From DAINRZ01 sp964634885 (GTDB taxonomy: Bacteria > Bacteroidota > Ignavibacteria > Kapaibacteriales > UBA2268): a stretch of 64,000 nucleotides of DNA. Positions 45,295 to 54,112 of the stretch are shown one piece after another. The stretch covers positions 62,001-126,000 of the forward strand of contig CAZWLN010000007.1 in the NCBI GenBank assembly GCA_964634885.1, read 5' to 3'. Under the pieces are notes generated by a model. The model had not been told where the DNA came from. It saw only the letters and a program-made list of their open reading frames with translations, and did no database searches. Made by a program: the position numbers and the translations under genes. Position 1 is the stretch's first letter, and each line of letters begins with the position of its first letter.

Positions 45295-45615
45295 TTATAT
45301 TAGTTTTGAAATAATTTCTTTTGCAAATTCCCAGTCGAGTTTGTTTTGGATTAACACTTTCCTTCCCGACTCGGTGATCCTGTAATATTTTCTTCTGCCT
45401 CCCTGGGTTTCGTCCCCCCAGTAAGAAGTGATGGAGCCGTCCCTTTCCAGCCTTTTCAAGCTGGAATAGAGGGTCGCTTCGTTAATTTCATATTCTCCCC
45501 CCGTTTGTAATGTGATTATTTTTGAAATTTCATAGCCATATTTGTCGCCCTTGTCCAGCAAGTTCAATATTACTGTGTCGATGTGGCCCCTGATCAAGTC
45601 CGAATTTACTTTCAT
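45295..45615 (-). CDS. PadR family transcriptional regulator
   Basis: The 106-residue protein has the PadR winged helix: DLIRGHIDTVILNLLDKGDK then YGYEISKIITLQTGGEYEIN, the wing motif ATLYSSLKRLERDGSITSYW and GGRRKYYRITESGRKVL. PadR proteins usually repress the adjacent operon and release DNA on ligand binding. The start at 45615 was chosen because the family begins with a short basic stretch; 45630 is possible. It probably regulates itself and the downstream pentapeptide gene. The upstream 300 bases up to the next gene contain no clear palindrome. Confidence 0.9.
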   Translation of the reverse strand: MKVNSDLIRGHIDTVILNLLDKGDKYGYEISKIITLQTGGEYEINEATLYSSLKRLERDGSITSYWGDETQGGRRKYYRITESGRKVLIQNKLDWEFAKEIISKLI

Positions 45616-45840
45616 AATAATCTGATTCAATTTTTAAAACAAACAACAATACAAATTTAATAAAAATTACTATGTCTGTCAAGGTATTTTTTCTGCCATA
45701 GTATTATAATTAATAAATATCTTGTTTCAGATTGTGGAAATAAGGTATTGGTTAGTCTCCGGAAGACATATATGTAATTGGAAAAGGCCGGGCAGGAGAA
45801 TAAATAAAAACTGAGGTATGGAAACTCCGTTGATGATTAT

Positions 45841-46920
45841 TAATAAATCAATAATTCAGGAAAATGCATTATTTTTGTCGGATTAAGTTACTAAGAATAT
45901 AGATAATCAATTTAGTAAATCATGAAAAGAAATAAGAAACAACTTTTAGTATATCTGACCCTGATAATAGTATCAGCAGTATTTATTTATCTTTTTTTTG
46001 ATAACAGTCAAAATACTGATTACAGTCAAAATACTGAATACAATCAAACACTCCCTCCCCCAAATGCAGAAGGGATTGTCAGTGTAGTACAATCTCTAAG
46101 CAATCAATCCGATTACAGTCAAAATACTGATTACAACCAAAATACTGATAACAATCAAACACTCCCTCCCCCAAATGCTAAAGCGTTTGTCAATGTAGTA
46201 CAATCTCTATACGATCAATCCGAAATGCCTTCCCAAGACGTTTTCGGTGTAAGTATGAATCTTCCGCCTAATACAATTATCCTTATCGTTTTAGCAGCTC
46301 TTGCACCGATATGGATGCTGTCCGGCTATTATTTCGCCCGCAAGATGGAACTTCCTGGCATATACAGCGACAACAGGATGTCTTCGAAGGAATTCTGTTT
46401 CATTGCTACACTTTGTATAGTTTGGGGTATTCTTTTACAACTCTTTACTATTCATGATAGTGGCAGTATAAACCTATTTAATGAATTTCTGTTTTTGATC
46501 GTTGCCGGATGCATTTTAGTTGAACTTTTCTTAAGATTATTCCTGGTTTCTTTCATATCATGGTTGCTAAATGTATTTTTTAAAGCTAAATTAAGCCGAA
46601 TGACAATACTACTGATGTCTGCAGCCGTTTCTGTTGTACCGGTTTTTCTTTTTACTTGCATAAGGCATTCTATTTCTGATTTTCCACTGTTTGATTGGAT
46701 TTTGAGTGTGATTATTTGGAATTTCTTACTGAATTGGATATATATATCACGTGGGGTATTAACAACAATAGTAATCAGATTTTGTGTTTTTACCTTGAAC
46801 TATCTGGTAGTTTTAATAATCTTATAGAAAATATATAATAGTTACATATCAGAATAAATCTTTCTTTAAATTCCGAACCGGAATGAACATTCGAAAGCTG
46901 TAATTATCGAATTATTCGGA
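45841..46920 (+). repeat. Segmental duplication, copy 1
   Basis: About 1.1 kb, covering a membrane-protein gene and its flanks, matches 51931-52858. Both begin TAATAAATCAATAATTCAGG and share the promoter and leader (GGAAAATGCATTATTTTTGT). Both end after ATAATAGTTACATATCA and CGAACCGGAATGAAC. Copy 1 is longer because of internal tandem repeats in the coding region. Confidence 0.85.
45922..46827 (+). CDS. Degenerate CPBP-like membrane protein, copy 1
   Basis: This 301-residue polytopic membrane protein has the layout of CPBP proteases, with the motifs partly lost. EExxxR is VELFLRLFLV near residue 193, with the first Glu replaced by Val. The second motif corresponds to FLFTCIRHSI. The last motif (WIYISRGVLTTIVIRFCVFT then LNYL) lacks the metal His. 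It is therefore probably inactive or a receptor-like relative. A periplasmic or cytoplasmic loop near residues 28-105 holds two repeats of YSQNTDYNQ/LPPPNA type. A paralogue is at 52012. The family call is inference. Confidence 0.62.
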   Translation: MKRNKKQLLVYLTLIIVSAVFIYLFFDNSQNTDYSQNTEYNQTLPPPNAEGIVSVVQSLSNQSDYSQNTDYNQNTDNNQTLPPPNAKAFVNVVQSLYDQSEMPSQDVFGVSMNLPPNTIILIVLAALAPIWMLSGYYFARKMELPGIYSDNRMSSKEFCFIATLCIVWGILLQLFTIHDSGSINLFNEFLFLIVAGCILVELFLRLFLVSFISWLLNVFFKAKLSRMTILLMSAAVSVVPVFLFTCIRHSISDFPLFDWILSVIIWNFLLNWIYISRGVLTTIVIRFCVFTLNYLVVLIIL

Positions 46921-47010
46921 TATTACACTCTAATTATTCTAATATTATTATTCGATTCAGCTCCGGAAAGAGTATCATAAAAAAAAATTTCAGGCTTTTT
47001 TAAGATTTTT

Positions 47011-47038
47011 TGTAACATTTCAGAATTCCTGTGTCTAT
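47011..47038 (+). promoter_or_regulatory. ECF-sigma-type promoter motif upstream of VIT-like T9SS gene
   Basis: TGTAAC at 47011 and GTCTAT at 47033 with a 16-base spacer, in the context TTTTGTAACATTTC ... CTGTGTCTATC. The start codon is about 60 bases downstream. It closely matches the sites upstream of the Omp28-like genes. Confidence 0.5.
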
Positions 47039-47100
47039 CATTAAAAACAGATGAGTTCATTCTAATAGCAAAAAATTTTGCACTTATTTCGAGGTAATGT

Positions 47101-49260
47101 ATGTTAAATTCGAGCTTCTTCCCTGATATAGCAATCAAGGCATGGGGAAAGACTGTCTCCGCCGCGGTTGTCGTCCTATTTATTCTGTCCTCTGCCGGCC
47201 TTTACACGCAGGATTACGGAGGATTCACAGACCCTAAGACACCCAACAGGCACAGCAGGGTCAATGTCGATTCTGCAAAAATTGAAGTTAAGCCCCACGG
47301 CATCTACGCCGAAGTTACCACCGAATTCTGGTACAGGTCGGTGGACCTTAAGGCGAGCACGGATACGCTGGAACTCTATGCCCTGTTCACCCTGCCCAAC
47401 GAAGATTTCGTCAACGATTCCTGGCTCTGGGTCAACGACACAATGGTTCATGCAATGATCATCGACGTGGACGCCGCCTCCCTGATCTATGAGAACATAG
47501 TACACAGGCTGCACAAGGACCCGTCAATCTTCTACAGGAGAAATACATCGGGCCTTTACGAATACAGAGTCTATCCGAATGTAGGGAGCCAGAGCCGCCA
47601 TGCTAAATATTCCTACTGGACAAAAATGAGCTATGTCAACGGCCTGGCACAGTTCACATTCAAACCGGCTATCATCGGCCTGTCAACAAACAAGGCAATA
47701 CCCCGCAGTTACAGGTTCTATTTCACTAAAAACTTTTCGGATATTGATTTCGGGGCTAACCCACCCAACAAGTATTACTCGAACGATAAATACGGGAAGT
47801 ATGTCGAATTCAGCACAACCAGTACGGACTTGAAACAGGTGTTCTCCTATCAATATGATTTCAGCACCCCATATTTCAGCAAATCCAACTACATCGACGA
47901 CCAGGAGTACTATTTCGCTATGTTCGACAGCAAAATACTGTTGTCAAAATATGTGAACCAAAAAATCAACTTCCTGATAGACTATGATGTAAACAAGACA
48001 TCGATTGCAGCAAAAGAGCTGATCTATCAATTGAAAAAAACAATCCTGTCCAATTTCAACTCTAATGACTCCATTAACATAATGATTGGCGGAAAAAACA
48101 CTATTAACCTGTTCAACAGATGGATTCCCTGCGACAAAGACACAATCAATCTGCTTATTGACTCAACCGTCAGTCAAATGGTGGGCTATTACAGCTTCCT
48201 GTCCGATTTGATGACAGACGGAATTAAATTCAATGCAGGTTTCAACACTCCTTCTTCCATTGTCCTTTTAACATGTTCGGAATACGCACCGACCCCGACA
48301 ACCGCCAATCCCATAATCGAGAATTGTCTCAGGCTGATGGGTGATAATATTTACAAAATCACCACCGTCGATTTTTCGGATGTACACTATTCGCAGTATA
48401 GTATTAATTCGAAGAACTATTCCGGAGACCAGTACTTCAACGAAAAAATCGCCGAGATGACAAGAAGTGAATACTACACCGTCAAAGGCTCAAAAAGCAC
48501 CGTCTTCAGCATGCTGAACACAGCCTTTTCATCCCTGAAGGGAACCGTTTCCGACGTCGGGCTTTACATCGAACCGACTGACGGCATTACAATCGCTAAA
48601 ACTTCCGAAAGCCTTACTGACAGCTACTCCAACACAAAGCTTATATATGAATACGGTAAACTCGAAGGCAGCTGCCCCATCGAAGCCAAGTTCTCCGCTT
48701 TGCTGGACGGTAAACCGGTAATCAGGAAGTATATCATCGACTATACAAGTCTTGTAGTAATCAATGAATCCGCAAAAATGTGGAACTGGAAATATATGCG
48801 GGCTTTAGAAGATAATTATTACAGGACAAAAAAAGAAACCAACGATCTAAGAACCAGGAGCATTACTAACAGGATACTCACCATACAGACAGCTTTCCTT
48901 TGCCTCGAACCCTGGATGATGAGCAGGGATACGATGGCCGATGATGAAGATCAAACAACTGCGGTTTCGGAGGAGGTACCCGACGCAGGGCTGGAAATCA
49001 CTTACGGGCCAAACCCGATTGTCAGCAACCTGTCTGTCAGGCTGAATATTACAAATGAGAACACAAAGGTTCTGTCCGTCGCCGTCTATGATGTTCTGGG
49101 CAATGTGGTGAAGGAATTCGCTTTTGACAGCTACTCCCAATCAATCGAACTTAACTGGGACGCCACTTCAGACGGCAATGGTAAGGTCTCTCCGGGAGTG
49201 TACTACCTTGTCGTCAGGACAAGCTCCGGACAAAAGATACTGAAATTAGTGGTTGCCTGA
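47101..49260 (+). CDS. VIT-domain-like secreted T9SS protein
   Basis: The 719-residue product has a signal or anchor segment (VSAAVVVLFILSSAGLYTQ), then an N-terminal beta domain in which AEVTTEFWYRSVD and DVDAASLIYENIVHRLHKDP recall the VIT domain of inter-alpha-trypsin-inhibitor-like proteins, including the Y-E-x-I-V and DPS(I/L) positions. The middle part, about residues 290-540, is alpha/beta with a possible VWA-like arrangement. The C-terminus (LSVAVYDVLGNVVKEFAFDS ... SPGVYYLVVRTSSGQKIL) is a type A T9SS sorting domain. It is a likely surface protein; the domain assignment in the middle is tentative. Confidence 0.78.
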   Translation: MLNSSFFPDIAIKAWGKTVSAAVVVLFILSSAGLYTQDYGGFTDPKTPNRHSRVNVDSAKIEVKPHGIYAEVTTEFWYRSVDLKASTDTLELYALFTLPNEDFVNDSWLWVNDTMVHAMIIDVDAASLIYENIVHRLHKDPSIFYRRNTSGLYEYRVYPNVGSQSRHAKYSYWTKMSYVNGLAQFTFKPAIIGLSTNKAIPRSYRFYFTKNFSDIDFGANPPNKYYSNDKYGKYVEFSTTSTDLKQVFSYQYDFSTPYFSKSNYIDDQEYYFAMFDSKILLSKYVNQKINFLIDYDVNKTSIAAKELIYQLKKTILSNFNSNDSINIMIGGKNTINLFNRWIPCDKDTINLLIDSTVSQMVGYYSFLSDLMTDGIKFNAGFNTPSSIVLLTCSEYAPTPTTANPIIENCLRLMGDNIYKITTVDFSDVHYSQYSINSKNYSGDQYFNEKIAEMTRSEYYTVKGSKSTVFSMLNTAFSSLKGTVSDVGLYIEPTDGITIAKTSESLTDSYSNTKLIYEYGKLEGSCPIEAKFSALLDGKPVIRKYIIDYTSLVVINESAKMWNWKYMRALEDNYYRTKKETNDLRTRSITNRILTIQTAFLCLEPWMMSRDTMADDEDQTTAVSEEVPDAGLEITYGPNPIVSNLSVRLNITNENTKVLSVAVYDVLGNVVKEFAFDSYSQSIELNWDATSDGNGKVSPGVYYLVVRTSSGQKILKLVVA

Positions 49261-49317
49261 ACGTCGAAGAATTAGAAATTTTGCTCTCTGAACGGGGCTT
49301 TCATTGTGCATCTGCCG

Positions 49318-49346
49318 GTAAAGACAGGCCTTTGGCCTGTCTTTAC
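49318..49346. terminator. Perfect 13-bp hairpin between convergent genes
   Basis: GTAAAGACAGGCC and GGCCTGTCTTTAC are complementary around TTT. It is fully symmetric with no long T tract. It lies 58 bases after the stop of the T9SS gene and could stop transcription in both directions. Confidence 0.55.
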
Positions 49347-49413
49347 TCTATATATGAATTATATCCCCGGGTATATTGAGGCGCTTTAATAATAAGTGTC
49401 CTGGTTTATGTCA

Positions 49414-49725
49414 TCAGCACACAACGATTCCATTTGAAAGGACGGAGCCGGCGAATCCGCTTTTGTCATCCTTTTCACAAAGAATGACCGGTTCAATCCG
49501 GTAGTCGATCTTATCGACGAGTTCAAACAGCTTCGAAGACAAGTTCCAGTGGTCGGCAGAAATCTGCTTTACGAAAAAGGCTACGTCGATGTCGCTGTCG
49601 GGCCTGTTGGTTTTGTTAGAATAGGAGCCGAAAACAACAACTTTTTCGAAATCGAAATACTGCCGGGCCTGCCGCGCCAGTTCTCTTATTTTGTTAATAA
49701 TATCTTCATCCATAATTGTCTGCAT
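49414..49725 (-). CDS. MNT-type nucleotidyltransferase domain protein
   Basis: This 103-residue protein has the minimal nucleotidyltransferase core FEKVVVFGSYSNKTNRPDSD followed by IDVAFFV, with the GS and DxD residues needed for nucleotide and metal binding. Such MNT proteins are usually antitoxins of HEPN/MNT pairs that AMPylate the HEPN toxin. Here no HEPN gene is adjacent, so it is an orphan or acts alone. The start with good spacing is at 49725; a GTG at 49734 is also possible. It ends LSNGIVVC. Confidence 0.82.
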   Translation of the reverse strand: MQTIMDEDIINKIRELARQARQYFDFEKVVVFGSYSNKTNRPDSDIDVAFFVKQISADHWNLSSKLFELVDKIDYRIEPVILCEKDDKSGFAGSVLSNGIVVC

Positions 49726-49868
49726 TTTTAACACATTTAAAAAAACACGTAAAAATATTCAATATATTTCAATTTTCGAAAATGCTTCATTTGGTAATTA
49801 GAAGATTACTTTCTATATTCGAAAAAAACATTTGATAATAGTATTAATTGATTAAATATGGGAGTCAA

Positions 49869-51119
49869 ATGACCTGCAGTTCTGTTAGATTTAGTATCCT
49901 GATACTAATGGCGTTGTTTGCTGCAATCGCCGTCTCCTACTCGGACGATGGCGTCGTCAAATATAAGACAATAGGTGGTGCGGAATATGTCGTAGGCGAA
50001 AGCAGCCTTGACGTCAGGCTCGATTCTGAACTTGTTTTCATTAACCTGTACGATGATTACTACACAGTTGACGCAACTTTCTGGCTGTTTAACGAAGGAG
50101 AGGAGAAAACAATTGATGTTGGATTCCCTGAAGAATTCATATACGACTTTAACGACAAAAACGTTTGGAAAAACAATGAAGAAGGCAATTCTTTAGTATT
50201 TTTTGATGAGAATGCCAGGAAACAGCAGGAATATAAAGGTTTCGAAACCTGGGTTAACGATATAGCAACTGAATATTGTCTTAAAAAAAGCCTGTGTACA
50301 ATCACGGGCTATCATCGAGACAGCTTTTCAGATTTCCAGATCTCCGATGAAGAAAGAAAAAGATTTTTAGATTGGCTCGATAAAAATATACGAATATATT
50401 ATCTAACGGAAAATATTATTAATCTTTGCAGTTTTTTCCATGAAGTTGATTTCTATAGGTCTTTAGAATATACTATCACGACTGTTGACAAGAAAACATA
50501 TACCTTGCCATACTCCAATTTTCGACTTATGATGAAAATACCTGATTATTCGGATAAAGATACTGTTCGACTATACAACAATCTACTTCAAAAAGAATAT
50601 TTAATTACAAAATCAGAATTTAAAAGTATTAGAAAATGGATGGAAAATTGTTACAATAAGCTTGGGTATTGTAATCTAAATATTGCATATGTTTACCCCG
50701 AATACACATTCATTACGGCTAATGAACAAACCCGGGCTTTTAAATATAATGATATCATTGATCTTTCAATGCTGGAATTGGACTGGCTGGTAAAAAAGGT
50801 TACATTGCAGGCTAATGGAGTTACAACAACCAGAGTGCGCTATTCTACCATTTATCTTGAAGATGTGAACAGCATCGACTGGAAATATATTTACGGTTCC
50901 GGAATGTACTGGAAAGGCAATATTAAAAAAGCCAGGTTTATCGTAAGTAATTGTGGAAAAGAAGACTTCACACCGGATATATGGGATGATGAGAGTAATT
51001 CGATTTTTAATATCATTGACAAAAAAAAGAGCGAGTTAATATTATTCAATTTCGAACCTGAAAACACAATGGATCATATCTATGGAAAGATTTTCAGACA
51101 TTCTTATTTTGAACATTAG
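49869..51119 (+). CDS. Secreted hypothetical protein (DUF4424-like N-terminus)
   Basis: The ATG preceded by GGGAG was chosen over a TTG seven codons upstream, giving 416 residues with a signal peptide (FSILILMALFAAIAVSYS). The N-terminal strands (SLDVRLDSELVFINLYDDYY then TVDATFWLFNEGEEKTIDVG) resemble the DUF4424 type: a beta-sandwich whose core reads wFWNxGxExxxxxGFPE. The C-terminal half is helical and AT-rich. A second exported protein at 47101 is nearby. The function is unknown. Confidence 0.68.
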   Translation: MTCSSVRFSILILMALFAAIAVSYSDDGVVKYKTIGGAEYVVGESSLDVRLDSELVFINLYDDYYTVDATFWLFNEGEEKTIDVGFPEEFIYDFNDKNVWKNNEEGNSLVFFDENARKQQEYKGFETWVNDIATEYCLKKSLCTITGYHRDSFSDFQISDEERKRFLDWLDKNIRIYYLTENIINLCSFFHEVDFYRSLEYTITTVDKKTYTLPYSNFRLMMKIPDYSDKDTVRLYNNLLQKEYLITKSEFKSIRKWMENCYNKLGYCNLNIAYVYPEYTFITANEQTRAFKYNDIIDLSMLELDWLVKKVTLQANGVTTTRVRYSTIYLEDVNSIDWKYIYGSGMYWKGNIKKARFIVSNCGKEDFTPDIWDDESNSIFNIIDKKKSELILFNFEPENTMDHIYGKIFRHSYFEH

Positions 51120-51258
51120 TAATTGCATATTTTTTTCAATAAACTCTTCACTATTTCCACAAATCCACCATACAATAATCATTTGCATGCTGCTTGTTTA
51201 TTTCATCTTTATTCGTAGGGTATCCAGCTTCGATGATTAAGGCTATCAGCCGGTTTTT

Positions 51259-51350
51259 AGCCCTCACCACCTATCTCCTCAGCTTCCTTCCGCCCGTTTC
51301 CCGAAATTATCGTGGAAGAGGAAGGCAATGTCTATCGGCCCAGCCTGGAA
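51259..51350 (-). pseudogene. Remnant of a LysR-family gene with an internal deletion
   Basis: Two segments match the intact LysR gene at 53089-53994. CCCTCACCACC through TTCCCGAAAT corresponds to 53069-53117 (end of the gene and 3' flank), and GAAATTATCGTGGAAGAGG through CAGCCTGGAA corresponds to 53544-53591. The two are joined at GAAAT, a 5-bp sequence present at both original sites. About 427 bp are therefore missing, as in deletion by microhomology. Confidence 0.78.
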
Positions 51351-51516
51351 AAATCCGGTGGCAGGGATAGTCCTGAGGCCGTATTGTCCTGGGACTCATT
51401 TTCTGAATATTCCTGTTAATAATGCCTCAGAAAACTCATTGTTTTTTTACATTATTTTTTGTAACTTTTGTCTGCATTAGGTTAAAGCTGTACTTTACAA
51501 TTATTAGAAGTAGAAA

Positions 51517-51774
51517 ATGGAAAATAAAGGCGAAATTATCATATACCAGACCGAAGACGGTAAAACTCAACTCGATGTCCGTCTTGAAAACGATACCGTA
51601 TGGCTGACACAAAAAATGATGTCGGAACTGTTTCAGACAACGATTCCAAATATTAATATGCACCTTAACAATATTTTTGAGGAAGGAGAGTTGAGCGAAT
51701 TTTCAACTATTAAGGATTTCTTAATAGTTCAAATCGAAGGCAGGCGTGAAGTTGAAAGGAAGCAAATTTTCTAG
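51517..51774 (+). pseudogene. Truncated RhuM-family gene
   Basis: The 85-residue product starts GEIIIYQTEDGKTQLDVRLE then NDTVWLTQKMMSELF, a typical RhuM N-terminus. Full-length RhuM proteins are over 300 residues. The frame stops at EVERKQIF where a family-1 repeat begins (TAGGACCTTC), and the stop codon lies at this junction. The remainder of the gene is gone. RhuM proteins are occasionally found in accessory regions and beside toxin-antitoxin or restriction systems. Confidence 0.82.
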
Positions 51775-51925
51775 GACCTTCTCTATTTATGCTGGGTTAA
51801 CAACGAAGAAAACACAATTTAATATTTTTCAAATCTCAACGGACACACCCCGCCTGCTGCCGCAGTTAATACCCATTATAGTAATGATTGATACTCTTTT
51901 AACCTGTACTTAACAGCGAAGAACA
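51774..51925. mobile_element. Family-1 MITE-like element truncating the RhuM gene
   Basis: Left end AGGACCTTCTCTATTTATGC then GGGTTAA; right end TTAACCTGTACTTAACAGCG then AAGAAC. The interior module TTCAAATCTCAACGGACACA then CCCCGCCTGCTGCCGCAG is the reverse of that at 36570 and 10120. At about 150 bp it is shorter than other copies and lacks the C-rich block. Confidence 0.7.
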
Positions 51926-51930
51926 ATTGA

Positions 51931-52858
51931 TAATAAATCAATAATTCAGGAAAATGCATTATTTTTGTCGGATTAAGTTATTAAGGATATAGATAATCAA
52001 TTTAGTAAATCATGGAAAGAAATAAGAAACAACTTTTAGTATATCTAAGCCTGATAATAGTATCAGCAGTTCTAATTTATCTGCAAATTGATTACTCCCA
52101 AGCATTTAGTGAATATGAGTCGATTAATAGTTTGGCACGACCTCAATACAACCCATACAAAATACTATTCTTAGGTATTATCGGTGGCGAGTTTACTTTT
52201 CAAACCCATGAAATTATCCTTATGGTTTTAGCTGTTCTTGCACCGATATGGATGCTATCCGGTTTTTATTTCGCCCGCAAGATGGAAATGCCGGGTATGT
52301 ACAGCGACAACAGGATGTCTTCGAAGGAATTCTGTTTCTTTGCTTCATTTTGTATTATTTGGGGTATTATATTGCCACTCATTACTTCTCATGATAGTAA
52401 CATTATGAACCTATTTAATGAATTTCTATTTTTGATCCTTGCCGGATGCATTTTTGCTGAGCTTTTCTTAAGATTATTCCTGGTTTCCTTCATATCATGG
52501 TTACTAAATGTATTGTTTAAAGCTAAATTAAGCCGAATGACAATACTACTATTGTCTGCAGCCGTTTCGGTTGTACCGGTTTTTCTTTTTACTTACATAA
52601 GGCATTCTATTTCTGATTTACCACTGTTTGAATGGATTTTTACTATGATTATTGGGAATTTCTTACTGAACTGGATATATATATCACGTGGAGTATTAAC
52701 AACAATAGTCGTCAGGATTTGTGCTTTTACCTTGAACTATCTTGTAGTTTTAGTAATCCTATAGAAAATATATAATAGTTACATATCATAATAAATCTTT
52801 CTTAAATTCCGAACCGGAATGAACCTTCGAAAGCAGCAATTATCGGATTATTCAGATA
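51931..52858 (+). repeat. Segmental duplication, copy 2
   Basis: The partner of 45841-46920. The leader and the C-terminal two-thirds of the encoded protein are most conserved; the N-terminal loop differs. It begins six bases after the end of the family-1 element, suggesting that the repeat played a part in the duplication. Confidence 0.85.
52012..52764 (+). CDS. Degenerate CPBP-like membrane protein, copy 2
   Basis: A 250-residue paralogue of the gene at 45922, without its NQT/LPPPNA repeats; the shorter loop reads DYSQAFSEYESINSLARPQY. The membrane part is nearly identical: FAELFLRLFLVSFISWLLNV for the EExxxR-like motif (first Glu replaced by Ala), LFTYIRHSI, and IYISRGVLTTIVVRICAFTL. The same catalytic positions are changed in both copies, so the loss predates the duplication. 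It is followed by the same 3' flank as copy 1. Function unknown; family inferred. Confidence 0.62.
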   Translation: MERNKKQLLVYLSLIIVSAVLIYLQIDYSQAFSEYESINSLARPQYNPYKILFLGIIGGEFTFQTHEIILMVLAVLAPIWMLSGFYFARKMEMPGMYSDNRMSSKEFCFFASFCIIWGIILPLITSHDSNIMNLFNEFLFLILAGCIFAELFLRLFLVSFISWLLNVLFKAKLSRMTILLLSAAVSVVPVFLFTYIRHSISDLPLFEWIFTMIIGNFLLNWIYISRGVLTTIVVRICAFTLNYLVVLVIL

Positions 52859-53088
52859 AACCCGTGAGTGTCAGTAGAAATTAAAAATCATATCATTTAC
52901 ATATCTGTGAATGCCAATTTTGTTACCAAGTGTTTTGTATATTGATAACAAAATTATTGATAACATAAAAATATACTGTTTTATAATTACATATATTCCA
53001 ATTAATTATCTATTCATTATTCTAAGGACCGTCATTAGAAATCCCGTATAATTGTGAATTTAGGATGGAGCCCTCACCAACTCTCTTC

Positions 53089-53994
53089 TCAGCTTCCTTC
53101 CGCCGTCTTCCCGAAATAGTCCCGGACGGCGCGCACGAAGAGCTTTGTAGCGTCAGTCTGGAATTTCTCTTTCTTCCATATCATGTAGAGCTTCGCATTG
53201 AAGGCCGGGCCTCTCCACTCTAACTTCTTCAGCGTGCCGTCGGCTGCCTCGCCGGCGTATGCCGCCTCAGGCAAGAGGGCAATGCCTTTGCAGCCGGACA
53301 GCAGCATCCTTTTTACCACTTCAGGATTGTTGTAAACGATGGTGTTCCTTAATTTCACATTGGCTTCGATCAGCATCTTTTCAAATATCATGCGGTAGCT
53401 GCAGTCCGACATCGACAGCAGCAGCGTTTTGTCCCGGAAATCCTCCGCCGAATTGATTACCCCGTTGAACTCGTCATTCTCCGGATTCGTAACGAAGCCA
53501 AGCTCTACTTTTGCCAACTCCTCCACGTACAGGTGATTGTCGCTGAAATTGTCGTGGAACAGGAAGGCAATGTCGATCAGCCCTGCCTGGAATATGCTGT
53601 ACACATTCTGCCCGACGCATCCGTCGAAGTCGAAACCGACTGCGGGATGGTCCGACTGGAATTGTTTCAGCATCGGCGGAAGGTAGTACGCCGCAACAGA
53701 ATGAGGTATCTTGATGATCAGGTTGCCCGTCGTTTCATTCAAAGTTTTGAAATTGCTCTGTATCTCATCTTCGAGATTGATCAAACGCTGTGAGTATTTA
53801 AACAGCTTAACCCCTGACGGCGTAAGGCAGATCTTGTTTCCGGACCTCCGGAAGAGGCTTGTTCCCAGACTGTTTTCCAGCGACTGGATTTGTGAAGAAA
53901 CTGTCGATTGCGCATAGTTCAGGACGTCGGCAGCTTTTCTGAAGCTTAACAGGCTTGCAACCGCCTGAAATGTCTTTAATTCCCTGAATTCCAT
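53089..53994 (-). CDS. LysR family transcriptional regulator
   Basis: The 301-residue product has the LysR N-terminal winged helix (MEFRELKTFQAVASLLSFRK ... AQSTVSSQIQSLENSLGTSL) and a periplasmic-binding-like effector domain from about residue 90. It is transcribed divergently from the DUF1573-rhodanese gene, the usual arrangement for a LysR target. The 118-base intergenic region contains a 10-bp inverted repeat. A degenerate second copy of the 3' end is found at 51259. The inducer is unknown. Confidence 0.92.
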   Translation of the reverse strand: MEFRELKTFQAVASLLSFRKAADVLNYAQSTVSSQIQSLENSLGTSLFRRSGNKICLTPSGVKLFKYSQRLINLEDEIQSNFKTLNETTGNLIIKIPHSVAAYYLPPMLKQFQSDHPAVGFDFDGCVGQNVYSIFQAGLIDIAFLFHDNFSDNHLYVEELAKVELGFVTNPENDEFNGVINSAEDFRDKTLLLSMSDCSYRMIFEKMLIEANVKLRNTIVYNNPEVVKRMLLSGCKGIALLPEAAYAGEAADGTLKKLEWRGPAFNAKLYMIWKKEKFQTDATKLFVRAVRDYFGKTAEGS

Positions 53995-54024
53995 ATCACC
54001 CCATCAATATTTTCGATTGCGTTT

Positions 54025-54058
54025 ATCGATTATTACCATTTAAATTTCAATAATCGAT
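54025..54058. promoter_or_regulatory. Inverted repeat in LysR/DUF1573 divergent promoter
   Basis: ATCGATTATT (54025-54034) and AATAATCGAT (54049-54058) are perfect reverse complements with a 14-base spacer, located 31 bases from the LysR start and 55 bases from the other start. This size and placement fit a LysR-type operator. Confidence 0.6.
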
Positions 54059-54112
54059 TACCTAACTTTGATATTGTATAAATATATTTATTATAAGAGA
54101 AAGGATTAATTC

